Positions 25,529 through 33,800 of a DNA stretch of 64,000 nucleotides are shown piece by piece. Made by a program: the position numbers and the translations under genes. This DNA is from Gangjinia marincola (GTDB taxonomy: Bacteria > Bacteroidota > Bacteroidia > Flavobacteriales > Flavobacteriaceae), in the NCBI RefSeq assembly GCF_039523415.1, contig NZ_BAAAFG010000012.1:62001-126000 (forward strand), in the 5' to 3' direction. A model generated the notes under the pieces. It was given only the letters and a program-made list of their open reading frames with translations, was not told the DNA's origin and did no database searches. How positions within the stretch are numbered: position 1 is the stretch's first letter; every line of letters starts with the position of its first letter.

Positions 25529-26245
25529 ATGAAATTAGACATTCTCGCGTTTGGCGCACATCCTGATGATATTGAGCTTTCTTGTGCGGGTACATTGGCA
25601 AAAGAAATTGACAGCGGTAAATCTGCCGGAATCATCGATTTGACTCAGGGAGAACTGGGAACCCGCGGAAATAAAGAAATTCGCCGAAAAGAAGCTAAAG
25701 CTGCCGCTGACATTTTAAAGATCAGTATTCGGGAGAATTTGAAATTTCGGGATGGTTTTTTTACGAATGACGAAGCTCACCAGTTGGAAATCATTAAAAA
25801 ACTGCGTCAATATCAGCCGGATATTGTGCTGTGTAATGCCATCGAAGATCGCCATATTGATCATAGAAAAGGCAGTAGTCTGGTAAGTGATGCATGCTTT
25901 TTAAGTGGATTGCGAAAAATTGAAACTCAATTCAATGGAGAAGAACAAAAGGCGTGGCGACCAAAAGTAGTCTATCATTATATCCAGTGGAAGGATATAA
26001 CACCAGATGTTGTGATTGATATTTCGGGATTTATGAAAACAAAATTAGCAGCGGTTAAGGCCTATCGCTCTCAGTTTTACGATCCAGATAGCAATGAACC
26101 TGTTACGCCTATCGCCAGTGCAAATTTTTTAGATAGCATTACCTATCGTGCACAAAACTTAGGACGATTAATAGGCGTAGACCATGCCGAAGGATTTACA
26201 GCAGAGCGCCATATTGCGGCATCGTCATTATTTGATCTTATCTAA
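25529..26245 (+). CDS. bshB1: Bacillithiol biosynthesis deacetylase BshB1
   Basis: Zinc-dependent deacetylase of the LmbE/PIG-L family, 238 residues. It removes acetyl from GlcNAc-malate, the second step of bacillithiol synthesis. The zinc and catalytic motif is LAFGAHPDDIELSCAG near the N-terminus, with the third ligand in the EDRHIDHRKGS block. YRAQNLGRLIGVDHAEGF is the BshB1-type C-terminal signature. Bacillithiol is the usual low-molecular-weight thiol in Flavobacteriia. The other genes (bshA, bshC) are not in the window. A promoter and tRNA-His follow directly. Confidence 0.95.
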   Translation: MKLDILAFGAHPDDIELSCAGTLAKEIDSGKSAGIIDLTQGELGTRGNKEIRRKEAKAAADILKISIRENLKFRDGFFTNDEAHQLEIIKKLRQYQPDIVLCNAIEDRHIDHRKGSSLVSDACFLSGLRKIETQFNGEEQKAWRPKVVYHYIQWKDITPDVVIDISGFMKTKLAAVKAYRSQFYDPDSNEPVTPIASANFLDSITYRAQNLGRLIGVDHAEGFTAERHIAASSLFDLI

Positions 26246-26277
26246 ATAATTTATTTTTTTAGAACTAAGCAAAGTAT

Positions 26278-26285
26278 TATCTTTG
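26278..26285 (+). promoter_or_regulatory. -7 box TATCTTTG of tRNA-His
   Basis: Exact TAnnTTTG, 27 bases before the tRNA 5' end. Confidence 0.65.
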
Positions 26286-26312
26286 CAGCCGCTTTAATTA
26301 TTAAAGTAAAAT

Positions 26313-26387
26313 GGTGGTTGTAGCTCAGTTGGTTAGAGCGCCTGATTGTGGTTCAGGAGGTCGTCGGTTCGAGACCGATCTTCCACC
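26313..26387 (+). tRNA. tRNA-His (anticodon GTG) with two acceptor-stem mismatches
   Basis: Cloverleaf: G-1 pairs with C73, the tRNA-His identity pair. The D arm is GCTC/GAGC, the anticodon stem CCTGA/TCAGG with GTG at 26348-26350, and the T stem GTCGG/CCGAT with loop TTCGAGA. The acceptor stem GTGGTTG / CTTCCAC has five pairs and two adjacent T-T mismatches (positions 5-68 and 6-67). The next bases CCT are close to but not CCA, so CCA is added after transcription. Three copies of the 3' tail follow in tandem. Confidence 0.93.
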
Positions 26388-26390
26388 CCT

Positions 26391-26857
26391 ATTTAGAGCT
26401 TCGTTGTAATGACGGAGCTTTTTTTGTGTTGTAATTTTAAAATTAACCTGTCAAATCCTGACGCTTCGAAATGCCTCGTACGTAAGCGATGCGGGGAGAC
26501 CGACTTGCCTTGCCGTAGCTTTAGCGAAGGCAGGTCTTCCACCCTTATTTAAAGCTTCGTTGTAATGACGGAGCTTTTTTTGTGTTGTAATTTTAAAATT
26601 AACCTGTCGAATCCCGACGCTTCGAAATGCCTCGTACGTAAGCGATGCGGGGAGACCGACTTGCCTTGCCGTAGCTTTAGCGAAGGCAGGTCTTCCACCC
26701 CTAGTAAAAGCTTCGTTGTAATGGCGGAGCTTTTTTTTGTTGTAATTTTAAAATTAACCTGTCGAATCCCAACGCTTCGAAATTCCTCGTACGTAAGCGA
26801 TGCGGGGGAGACCGACTTGCCTTGCCGTAGCTTTAGCGAAGGCGGGTCTTCCACCCC
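26391..26857 (+). repeat. Three tandem ~155-bp units made from tRNA-His 3' end plus terminator
   Basis: Units at about 26391-26544, 26545-26699 and 26700-26857 are nearly identical. Each holds a terminator-type hairpin (AGCTTCGTT, loop GTAAT, GACGGAGCT, T run), an AT-rich spacer, and a GAGACCGA segment. That segment is split from TCTTCCACCC by a 31-base imperfect palindrome beginning CTTGCCTTGCCG and ending GAAGGCAGG. GAGACCGA plus TCTTCCACCC is the T loop to acceptor end of the upstream tRNA. Reading frames through this block on either strand are artefacts of the repeat. Confidence 0.9.
26397..26425 (+). terminator. Terminator directly after tRNA-His
   Basis: Nine-base-pair stem with one G-T pair, GTAAT loop and a run of seven T. 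Two near-identical copies occur downstream in the tandem units. Confidence 0.8.
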
Positions 26858-26861
26858 TAGT

Positions 26862-26895
26862 AAAAGCCTTGTTTTCACAACAGGGCTTTTTTTAT
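26862..26895 (+). terminator. Terminator closing the tRNA-tail repeat block
   Basis: Twelve-base-pair stem AAAAGCCTTGTT / AACAGGGCTTTT with a TTCAC loop, then TTT. It differs in sequence from the three repeated hairpins. Confidence 0.8.
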
Positions 26896-26934
26896 GTTTG
26901 GTTTTAATCTTTTAAAGAAAATTAACTTCTCTAA

Positions 26935-27011
26935 CCTCAAACCTCAAACCTCAAACCTCAAACCTCAAACCTCAAACCTCAAACCTCAAACCTCAAACCT
27001 CAAACCTCAAA
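26935..27011 (+). repeat. Heptanucleotide array (CCTCAAA) x 11
   Basis: Eleven perfect, uninterrupted copies of CCTCAAA (77 bp). No spacers, so not a CRISPR. It is likely to vary in copy number by slippage. Confidence 0.95.
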
Positions 27012-27190
27012 CAGTCTAATCGTCTAACAGTCTAACGATCTAACAGTCCAACAGTCTAACAGTCTAACAGTCTAACAGTCTAACGGTCTAACAGTCTAAC
27101 GGTCTAACAGTCTAATGGTCTAGCAGTCTAAGAGTCTAACGATCTAACAATCCAACAGTCTAACCCATCTAACTCATCTAACCATCTAAT
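27012..27190 (+). repeat. Degenerate octanucleotide array (CAGTCTAA-type), about 22 copies
   Basis: Follows the heptamer array without a gap. Units vary (CAGTCTAA, CGGTCTAA, CGATCTAA, CAGTCCAA) and decay into CATCTAA-like units near the next promoter. The array ends four bases before the -7 box of the flavoprotein gene, so copy-number change would move sequences upstream of that promoter. Confidence 0.9.
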
Positions 27191-27194
27191 CCAC

Positions 27195-27202
27195 TACCTT
27201 TG
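27195..27202 (+). promoter_or_regulatory. -7 box TACCTTTG abutting a start codon
   Basis: Exact TAnnTTTG with only seven bases before the ATG of the flavoprotein gene. Transcription should start at or next to the ATG (leaderless or nearly so). Confidence 0.65.
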
Positions 27203-27209
27203 TGTTTTT

Positions 27210-28433
27210 ATGAAAAAAGTAATTGTCATAGGGGGAGGAGCAGCCGGTTTTTTTGCTGCCATCAACGCGAAGGAAATGAATCCTTCCCTGGATATTAGTA
27301 TCCTGGAAAAGAGAAAAGAAGTTCTTCAAAAAGTAAAAATTAGTGGCGGCGGACGCTGTAACGTAACCCACGCCTGCTTTGATCCCAAAGCCTTAAGCGA
27401 GTTTTATCCCCGTGGGCAAAAAGAGTTGTTGGGTCCTTTTCATCAGTTTATGACGGGAGATACCTTTGCCTGGTTTGAAGCCAACGAAATTGAGCTAAAA
27501 ATAGAAGCCGATAACCGCGTCTTTCCTACCTCAAACTCTTCGCAAACCATTATCGATTGTTTTTTAGATAAAACGAAAGAACTTAACATTGAGGTGCACA
27601 AAGGCTGCGGAGTAAACTATATTGAGCCTCAAGAGGATCAATGGATTGTTCATACAAAAGACAAAGACTATACCTGCGACGCAGTCGTCATGGCGGCAGG
27701 GAGCAGTAAAAAAACCTGGGAATTGGCTCAAACGCTTGGGCATAGCATTGTTACACCTGTTCCCTCCTTATTTACTTTCAATATTAAAGACGATCGTATT
27801 GCCTTGCTTCCCGGGTTGTCTGTTCCTAATGCCCATGTAAACTTAATGGATACTACCTTGGAAGCTTCCGGTCCATTGCTGATTACCCATTGGGGGCTGA
27901 GTGGTCCCGCCGTATTGAAATTATCTGCCTTTGGAGCCCGGATATTGGCCGAAAAGAAGTATTCCTACACGGTACAGGTCAATTGGTTATCGCTTCCATT
28001 AGAAAACGTGAAAAATACATTGCTTGAACTACGAAAGGCTGAAGCAAAAAAACAGCTTATCCTTCGTTCGGCATTTGCTGATCTTCCAAAACGGTTGTGG
28101 GAGCAACTCGTAAGAGCTGCTGGCATAGCACCTAACATGAACTGGGCTGATCTAAGTAATCAACACATTGAAAATTTAGCGCAGCAACTCACGCAATGTG
28201 TCTTTAAGGCACAGGGTAAAAGTACGTTTAAAGAAGAGTTTGTCACTGCCGGCGGAGTCGATCTTAAGGAGATTAATTTTAAACGCTTTGAAAGCAGATT
28301 ACATAAGAATCTCTTTTTTATAGGAGAGGTTTTGGATATAGATGCGGTGACCGGGGGGTTTAACTTTCAGAATGCCTGGACCGGTGGTTATGTGGTGGCA
28401 AAAGCATTGGCGACAGATAGCAAACACAGCTAG
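27210..28433 (+). CDS. NAD(P)/FAD-dependent oxidoreductase, HI0933/BaiN family
   Basis: Cytosolic flavoprotein, 407 residues. The N-terminal Rossmann motif is VIGGGAAGFFAA, followed by the family signature KVKISGGGRCNVTHA and the C-terminal FAD motif FIGEVLDIDAVTGGFNFQNAWTGG. The family includes BaiN (bile acid dehydroxylation) and HI0933; the physiological reaction in Flavobacteria is not known. Length and domain order are complete. The -7 box lies so close to the ATG that the mRNA is probably leaderless, and a large tandem-repeat array sits immediately upstream of that promoter. It converges on the FUSC gene with a 27-base gap. Confidence 0.92.
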   Translation: MKKVIVIGGGAAGFFAAINAKEMNPSLDISILEKRKEVLQKVKISGGGRCNVTHACFDPKALSEFYPRGQKELLGPFHQFMTGDTFAWFEANEIELKIEADNRVFPTSNSSQTIIDCFLDKTKELNIEVHKGCGVNYIEPQEDQWIVHTKDKDYTCDAVVMAAGSSKKTWELAQTLGHSIVTPVPSLFTFNIKDDRIALLPGLSVPNAHVNLMDTTLEASGPLLITHWGLSGPAVLKLSAFGARILAEKKYSYTVQVNWLSLPLENVKNTLLELRKAEAKKQLILRSAFADLPKRLWEQLVRAAGIAPNMNWADLSNQHIENLAQQLTQCVFKAQGKSTFKEEFVTAGGVDLKEINFKRFESRLHKNLFFIGEVLDIDAVTGGFNFQNAWTGGYVVAKALATDSKHS

Positions 28434-28460
28434 AATATATCTTTTATAAGGAATGAAAGC

Positions 28461-30707
28461 TTATACAATAGCCTCAGCATATTTCTTTGTGGCCTTATTC
28501 AGATTTTTAGAAAGAGAGTTAAGCCAACTCATGTGGGTAGAAATTAGATAAGCTTCTTGCAGCCCGTGTAAGGTTTCGGTATCTAATTGGGCGTTGCCTT
28601 GTTTAATACTTTTATCCCGCGATGCAGCCAACTCTTGGTAACGCTGTTGTAAGGCTTTTTCGGCTTCTTCCGCAGAAATTTTATCGACTTCTTTTGTAAC
28701 CGAATCATCTTGTAAGCAATGTTGGGCTTGCTCTAGCGTAGTCGCGATCTGTTGTACCAGCGCATTAAATTCATCAGAGGCCGGGGTAGTGGTGTGCTTC
28801 ATCACAAAATTACCTATAGACGCAATAGCCGAAAGAATCGTATGGTTGAGCGTTACAAGCTCATAAATGAGTTGATACTCCTTTTGCTTCGATTCAGGAT
28901 CCTGCGTCATGCGTTGAAAGGCCGCATTGAGGTTGCCTATGGCGAGAAAGGCTTCTTTTCTGGCGACATTGTATCCCGTTTTGTTGGCGCTGGGGTCTTC
29001 GTAAAAATCACGTGTGGTCAAAAGATACGATCTATTCGCATCTAGCGCCTTCTTCAGCACATCAGTGAGGTTGTTTACTTCCCAGCTGGGCAAGATAATG
29101 TAGTTGGAGACCACCGCAATGACTCCGCCTATGATGGTGTCCAGTACGCGATACTGAATCACTTCAAACGCATCAGGATTGATAAACGAATACACAAAAA
29201 TGATGCTTAAGGTAATGAGCGCGGCGGCCGACTTATAATTTTGCTGCAACAAGGCGAAGGCTAAGATGAGGGAAATAAAGGCCACCGCACCGTACACGAT
29301 CTCATTTTTAGTAAGCAGTACGATTCCCACGGCAATGGCGGCACCAATAAGCGTACCGATGATGCGATCCTTAGAGCGGTCTTTGGTAAGCCCGTAGCTG
29401 GGTCGCATGATGACCACAATGGTCAAAAGGATCCAGTACGTATTTTGTATGTCAAAATAATAGCCAATTCCATACGCGATCAAAATGGCGATGGTGAAAC
29501 GCAGGGCATGCCGAAACATCTTATCGTCAATGCTAAAATGCTGCAGCAGGACCCCGAGTTTATATTCCTGCAGGGTCAAAAACTTACTCTTATCCTTTTG
29601 TTTGAGCGAAACCTTTTCGGCTTCTTTTACGTTAGACATGACCCGCCGTATCGCATTAATTTCTTGCAGCAGTTGCTCCTGGTAATCGTGAAGGTTTTTC
29701 AGGATCAACCCGCCTTCACGGGCTTTAGGTAAGCTAAGTGTATCCAGGTACTCGCTGATGGCGTCTTCAACCTTGGATAAGACCTCTTTGAGTGAGTCAG
29801 CTTTTGGCAAAGGATCTTTTTGAATCAATACGTCTGCAAGGCGCATCAAATGTTCCCCAAATTGGGTATTCACCTGTTTAGGTGCCTCCATAAAGTGTGG
29901 GTGTTCCTTGAAAATTCGATCCAGTTTGTCGTAATCCAGGCGTTCTGCTTCGATCAGTTCAAAAATATTGACCGAAGATAAAAACAGCAACAGGTGCTTT
30001 TGGTTGGAGCCGGACTTTCCTGAACGTTTGCGTTCTGTCAATAAAATCTCTCTCAGGGTTTCATGCTTTTCATTGATTTGATGCTGAAGACCAAGCATTT
30101 CCTTGAGCAATTCATCTCTGTTTTCACGTTCTGTCAAAAGTTTAGCACGCAGTTGAAGATATTCGCCGATGACCGAAAGGGAATCAGACAGTAGTTGATT
30201 GTGGTCTTTTTTAGGTGCCAGCTTTCTAAAGGCGTAGGATACCAGCAAGTACCAAATTCCGCCAACAGCCATTAACCCCACCTGAATCCCTATTTCTTTA
30301 GGCGTTTCCTTTTCTACCGCAAAGGCAATCACCATGGCGAGTAATCCCGAAAAGGAAACCAGGGATGCCCTAAACCCATAGACCGCAATAAACGACACCA
30401 AAAAGGAAATCAAACTCAGCGCGAGTAGGGTAAGGGAGAGGTAAGGTTTCGCAAACAGGACGATGGCCGTGACCACCATAGTGACTCCAATGCTGACTAA
30501 AATGGTAATAATTTTACGTTTGATGCTCCCCGGCACATCCCCGGCCGCATTGAGAAATGCCCCTAACACAATCGCGGGAGCGAGACTTAGCTGTCCTGCA
30601 AAATAACAGATCCCAAACGGGATGGCAATCGCCACCCCCAGTCGCAGTCCGCGATCAAAGTGGGAGCTTTTTAAAAATAATTCAATCTGTTTAGGCGTAG
30701 TATTCAA
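28461..30707 (-). CDS. FUSC family (YccS/YhfK-like) inner membrane protein, TTG start
   Basis: Membrane protein of 748 residues with two bundles of transmembrane segments (about 17-165 and 400-540). A central helical cytosolic region separates them (about 170-390) and a C-terminal helical domain follows. The second bundle has the FUSC block IVVIMRPSYGLTKDRSKDRIIGTLIGAAI. Family members are proposed aromatic acid or fusaric acid exporters; the true substrate is unknown. The start codon is TTG, since no in-frame ATG or GTG lies between the promoter box and the conserved opening, and the next in-frame Met is beyond the first helices. GC content is higher than in the island downstream. Confidence 0.88.
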   Translation of the reverse strand: MNTTPKQIELFLKSSHFDRGLRLGVAIAIPFGICYFAGQLSLAPAIVLGAFLNAAGDVPGSIKRKIITILVSIGVTMVVTAIVLFAKPYLSLTLLALSLISFLVSFIAVYGFRASLVSFSGLLAMVIAFAVEKETPKEIGIQVGLMAVGGIWYLLVSYAFRKLAPKKDHNQLLSDSLSVIGEYLQLRAKLLTERENRDELLKEMLGLQHQINEKHETLREILLTERKRSGKSGSNQKHLLLFLSSVNIFELIEAERLDYDKLDRIFKEHPHFMEAPKQVNTQFGEHLMRLADVLIQKDPLPKADSLKEVLSKVEDAISEYLDTLSLPKAREGGLILKNLHDYQEQLLQEINAIRRVMSNVKEAEKVSLKQKDKSKFLTLQEYKLGVLLQHFSIDDKMFRHALRFTIAILIAYGIGYYFDIQNTYWILLTIVVIMRPSYGLTKDRSKDRIIGTLIGAAIAVGIVLLTKNEIVYGAVAFISLILAFALLQQNYKSAAALITLSIIFVYSFINPDAFEVIQYRVLDTIIGGVIAVVSNYIILPSWEVNNLTDVLKKALDANRSYLLTTRDFYEDPSANKTGYNVARKEAFLAIGNLNAAFQRMTQDPESKQKEYQLIYELVTLNHTILSAIASIGNFVMKHTTTPASDEFNALVQQIATTLEQAQHCLQDDSVTKEVDKISAEEAEKALQQRYQELAASRDKSIKQGNAQLDTETLHGLQEAYLISTHMSWLNSLSKNLNKATKKYAEAIV

Positions 30708-30726
30708 GCAGGCGTATGGTTTGCGG

Positions 30727-30734
30727 CAAAGGTA
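30727..30734 (-). promoter_or_regulatory. -7 box TACCTTTG of the FUSC gene
   Basis: Exact TAnnTTTG on the minus strand, 19 bases before the TTG start. Confidence 0.6.
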
Positions 30735-30842
30735 GTTGAATAGAATGATAGTTGATCCTAAGGAAACGTTTAAAACCTATGAATTAGACGTGAGATTACC
30801 CGGATCAGGATTTCGGTTTCCCATGGAATATTTTATGCCTGT

Positions 30843-31232
30843 TTATTGGAGCACCCGTTCCAAATGCCAGATTTTAGAAACGATCTGCCAGCCTTTTTCT
30901 CCGTGTACAAATCCCAGATGATCTACAAATACATTTTGATGCGCTCTGATCCTGATTTTTACGGTGGCGCATTGCGGGGATAGCCAGTCGATGAGGAGTA
31001 TTTCGGCTTCCGGGGTTTGTTCTTTACTGGCAGGAGAAACGCGTTGCCCTACATCATCGCTAAAACTCTGGATGGATTCTACGAATACCTTCCCCTGATC
31101 TACGTCAAATAAACTGGAGTCTTGGTGAAATACTTGATTGAGCAAAGTGGTGTCGCAGTAATAGAGGGCATCAAAATAAGTCTGTACTGCCTTGATCAGA
31201 TCAGCCGGAGTAGTGGTGTGTGGTGAAGTCAT
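30843..31232 (-). CDS. Nuclear transport factor 2 family (SnoaL/lumazine-binding-like) protein
   Basis: Single cone-shaped alpha+beta domain of about 129 residues, cytosolic. The pattern DLIKAVQTYFDALYYCDTTLL followed by FHQDSSLFDV and a C-terminal strand pair (VFVDHLGFVHGEKGWQIVSK) matches NTF2-like proteins of the lumazine-binding-2 group. Such domains are used as small-molecule enzymes or binding proteins, and no catalytic set can be assigned. The ATG at 31232 fits the family; a 15-residue longer start at 31277 is possible. It is divergent from the LysR-type gene and may be its target. Confidence 0.8.
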   Translation of the reverse strand: MTSPHTTTPADLIKAVQTYFDALYYCDTTLLNQVFHQDSSLFDVDQGKVFVESIQSFSDDVGQRVSPASKEQTPEAEILLIDWLSPQCATVKIRIRAHQNVFVDHLGFVHGEKGWQIVSKIWHLERVLQ

Positions 31233-31354
31233 CGTAGTAATGTTTAAATGTTCAATAAAAGTAGGATCTCTATACATCTCTTATGTTTTCGCTCATTAAA
31301 ATGTTGCACAGCTTAAGCTGAAGATTTTTCACATTCAAGAAAACTACGATTGAT

Positions 31355-31362
31355 TACCTTTG
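31355..31362 (+). promoter_or_regulatory. -7 box TACCTTTG abutting the lysR start codon
   Basis: Exact TAnnTTTG with six bases before the ATG, implying a leaderless transcript. It also rules out the TTG at 31360, which lies inside the box. Confidence 0.65.
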
Positions 31363-31368
31363 TGGGTG

Positions 31369-32259
31369 ATGGAATTGAAATACTTTAGGCTGATCAAAAC
31401 AATCCGGGAAGAAGGCAGCATCGCAAACTCTGCCGGCAAACTGTTTTTGACTCAATCTGCCTTAAGTCACCAGTTGAACCAATTGGAACGACGTTTGGGC
31501 TTTAAGGTATTTCACCGCAAACGTAACACCTGGCAGTTGACTCCAGAAGGTCAAGAACTCTACAACACAGGAAATATGCTGTTCGACCAGATTGAAAAAA
31601 GCTTTAAGACCATTGAGCAGTTGCGCACAGGTTCTGTGGGGAAGATTAGCGTAGGTACAGAATGTTACAGCTTTTACCACGGCCTACCTGCTTTTATTCA
31701 AAAAATGGCGGTCCTGTATCCTGATATTGAGGTAAAGCTCAACCTGGAAGCCACGCATCATCCCAATTCAAAACTTCTCTCCAATGAAATAGACATTGCG
31801 ATGGTCACCAAAAAACCAAAAAACGATAAGCTAACGAGTATCCCAGTCTATGAAGATGAACTCTTTGGCATCCTTCACAAAGAACATCCACTAAGCAAGA
31901 AGGATTTTTTAGAGGCAAGTGATTTTACAGAGGCACCTTTAATCATCCATTCGTATCCTTTAGAAACGGTAGCGGTATACAATCAATTTTTACAGCCCAA
32001 TGGTATCACGCCGACAAAAATCTCTGCCATTCCCCTGACTGAGGTAGCCTTAGAAATGGTAGAGGCGAATATGGGCATTTTATGTATGCCGAAATGGGCG
32101 TTGAGTTCGTTTAAATTCTCCGGCGATCTTATTTTTAAGGGGTTAGGTCCACAAGGGCTTAAACGCACCCATTATGTGGTGGTACGAAAAGAGGACCAGC
32201 ACAAAACATACCTCCAGGATTTTATCGCCACTTTTGAAGAGAACTTTTCGATGGTATAA
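31369..32259 (+). CDS. LysR family transcriptional regulator, MetR-like
   Basis: A 296-residue regulator: N-terminal winged helix-turn-helix (IANSAGKLFLTQSALSHQLN, LERRLGFKVFHRK, LTPEGQEL) and a C-terminal periplasmic-binding-type effector domain. Several effector-domain blocks resemble MetR of Escherichia coli (ECYSFYHGLPAF, a FLQPNGITP segment), so control of methionine or homocysteine genes is possible. This comparison is from memory. The gene is divergent from an NTF2-like gene. Its last 40 codons and the following 60 bases are repeated at 33608-33800. Confidence 0.9.
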   Translation: MELKYFRLIKTIREEGSIANSAGKLFLTQSALSHQLNQLERRLGFKVFHRKRNTWQLTPEGQELYNTGNMLFDQIEKSFKTIEQLRTGSVGKISVGTECYSFYHGLPAFIQKMAVLYPDIEVKLNLEATHHPNSKLLSNEIDIAMVTKKPKNDKLTSIPVYEDELFGILHKEHPLSKKDFLEASDFTEAPLIIHSYPLETVAVYNQFLQPNGITPTKISAIPLTEVALEMVEANMGILCMPKWALSSFKFSGDLIFKGLGPQGLKRTHYVVVRKEDQHKTYLQDFIATFEENFSMV

Positions 32260-32337
32260 AGCGTTTTTGGTTTTCTACTTATAGATATCGGAATAATAAA
32301 TGTTGATGATTCAGCAGTGCAGCTACTGCGGAGCGGG
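32144..32337 (+). repeat. lysR 3' end plus downstream tail, partner of 33608-33800
   Basis: About 194 bp, roughly 85-90% identical to the copy 1463 bp downstream. The noncoding tail (about 32281-32337, ending GCAGCTACTGCGGAGCGGG) is almost perfectly conserved, with one mismatch in about 57 bases, and carries a GCAGT/ACTGC palindrome. Confidence 0.9.
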
Positions 32338-32513
32338 GGAATACGTTTACCATCCTAAGATGTATGATCACAAATTTCTTTTCTTGGGAAGAATAGGGAT
32401 GGATGATCTAAGTTGATTTTAGCGTTAGAACATCAACTCCTCATTAACCCAAATGAGATCACCTTACATACAAGCATTTGTTTACCTTCACCAAAAAGCA
32501 ATGCTCTTCACTC

Positions 32514-33578
32514 ATGACAGATATGACCGTACATAAACCAACTCCATTTTTACCCCAAGAAGAACTGGAAGTCTATCATCGTGAAGCAGATCTTTTAGCT
32601 ACGATAAAAGGCTTAGAAGCGGGTCATTTGGTTCTTATTACAGATTTTTATCATTCCGGTTCGGTCTTACTTAAGGAAGTACAGCGCCATCTTAATACAA
32701 CATTGCCCAAGAAAACCTTTAAGGAACAACGCGATTACCGTGCAGCATATCATACCTTATCCAACCGTATTATGATCGAAATTAAAGCGCACCAACTCGC
32801 CGTAAAGAAGGCTCCGGCGATCGGATGGTTTGAAAAACTATATCCTCAAACGAGTGATTTCTTGTTAACCTTTCCGCAAGTACAAGGCTTAAACAGCGCC
32901 TGGCAGTGGTACGAAAACGGGATTTCCATTCCCGTACTTCGCAATAAAATTCATCCCTACTATGGTGTTTACTTTCCCACCCGTTTTGAGCATGTAGCAT
33001 TGTTTGATCAGTGGCTAAAACGCTACTCGGGGGCAAAAAAAACAGCGATCGATGTGGGTGTGGGTAGCGGAATCTTAGCATTGCAACTGGTAAAATACGG
33101 CTTTCAAAAAGTCTTTGGTACAGATACCAATCCCAATGCTATTATAGGCTTAAAAGAATCTATGGGAGAGACAAAACTCTCTCGAAAGATTGAATTGGAT
33201 GTTGGGTCACTTTTTGGAAAATGGAGCAAGCCCACCGAACTTATCGTATTTAATCCTCCCTGGTTACCCGAAACACGAGAGTCCGAATACCTGGATGAAG
33301 CCATCTATTATGATAAAGCCTTGTTTCCGGCTTTTTTTAAAGCGGCCAAAGACATACTTTTGCCAGACGGCAAGCTGGTCCTGATCTTTTCTAACCTGGC
33401 ACAGATCTCAGGGCTGATCAAAACGAATCCCATCGAAGAAGAGTTAGCCCAGAGCGGACGCTTTCAATTGGAACGCTGCTATAAGAAAAATGTAAAAAGA
33501 GCTTCTGAAAAAACAAAACGCGATGCTCACTGGCGAAAAACAGAAGAGGTGGAGCTATGGGTGTTGACGCATGCTTAG
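32514..33578 (+). CDS. SAM-dependent methyltransferase (NPPW-type, class I)
   Basis: A 354-residue class I methyltransferase. Motif I is AIDVGVGSGILALQL (about 195-210), and the catalytic-loop motif IV is FNPPWLP, as in N6-adenine and N5-glutamine methyltransferases (PrmC/RsmC-like NPPY/W). An N-terminal extension of about 170 residues (EVYHREADLLATIKGLE ... YENGISIPVLRNKIHPYYGVY) may be a substrate-recognition part. The substrate could be rRNA, protein or a small molecule. Starts at 32514 or 32523 are both possible, and the frame stays open back to 32478. The gene lies between two copies of a lysR tail. Confidence 0.85.
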   Translation: MTDMTVHKPTPFLPQEELEVYHREADLLATIKGLEAGHLVLITDFYHSGSVLLKEVQRHLNTTLPKKTFKEQRDYRAAYHTLSNRIMIEIKAHQLAVKKAPAIGWFEKLYPQTSDFLLTFPQVQGLNSAWQWYENGISIPVLRNKIHPYYGVYFPTRFEHVALFDQWLKRYSGAKKTAIDVGVGSGILALQLVKYGFQKVFGTDTNPNAIIGLKESMGETKLSRKIELDVGSLFGKWSKPTELIVFNPPWLPETRESEYLDEAIYYDKALFPAFFKAAKDILLPDGKLVLIFSNLAQISGLIKTNPIEEELAQSGRFQLERCYKKNVKRASEKTKRDAHWRKTEEVELWVLTHA

Positions 33579-33606
33579 GTTATCAAATACAATACTATTT
33601 AAAAAG

Positions 33607-33723
33607 CTAGGTCTAAAAGGGGTTAAACGCACCCATTATGTGGTGGTACGAAAAGCAGACCAGCACAAAACATATATCCAGGATTTTATCGCGACCTTTG
33701 AAGAGGACTTTTCAATGATTTAA
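33607..33723 (+). pseudogene. Truncated second lysR copy (C-terminal 38 codons only)
   Basis: The frame still reads LGLKGVKRTHYVVVRKADQH and continues to a stop at the same place as the intact gene (31369-32259). Most of the roughly ten base differences are silent or conservative. There is no 5' part and no start. It is a fossil of a duplicated LysR gene, and the accessory island begins right after its downstream tail. Confidence 0.88.
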
Positions 33724-33800
33724 GGGGTTCTGGGTTTCTGATTATAGATATCGGAATAATAAACGTTGATGATTCAGCAGTGCAGCTACTGCGGAGCGGG
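33608..33800 (+). repeat. Second copy of the lysR tail, at the island edge
   Basis: Direct repeat of 32144-32337. The homology stops at GAGCGGG (33800), nine bases before the stop codon of the STAND gene, which marks the left junction of the island. Confidence 0.9.

Noticed and set aside
26549..26915. Overlapping reading frames of about 110 codons on both strands
   Set aside because: They run through the tRNA-tail tandem repeats and translate the repeat unit twice or more; open frames follow from the repeat, not from selection.
26935..27190. Possible CRISPR array
   Set aside because: Units are contiguous 7- and 8-mers with no unique spacers, and no cas genes are present.
30736..30921. Small plus-strand frame between the FUSC and NTF2-like genes
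   Set aside because: It overlaps the 3' end of the minus-strand NTF2-like gene; no recognisable motif and no promoter.
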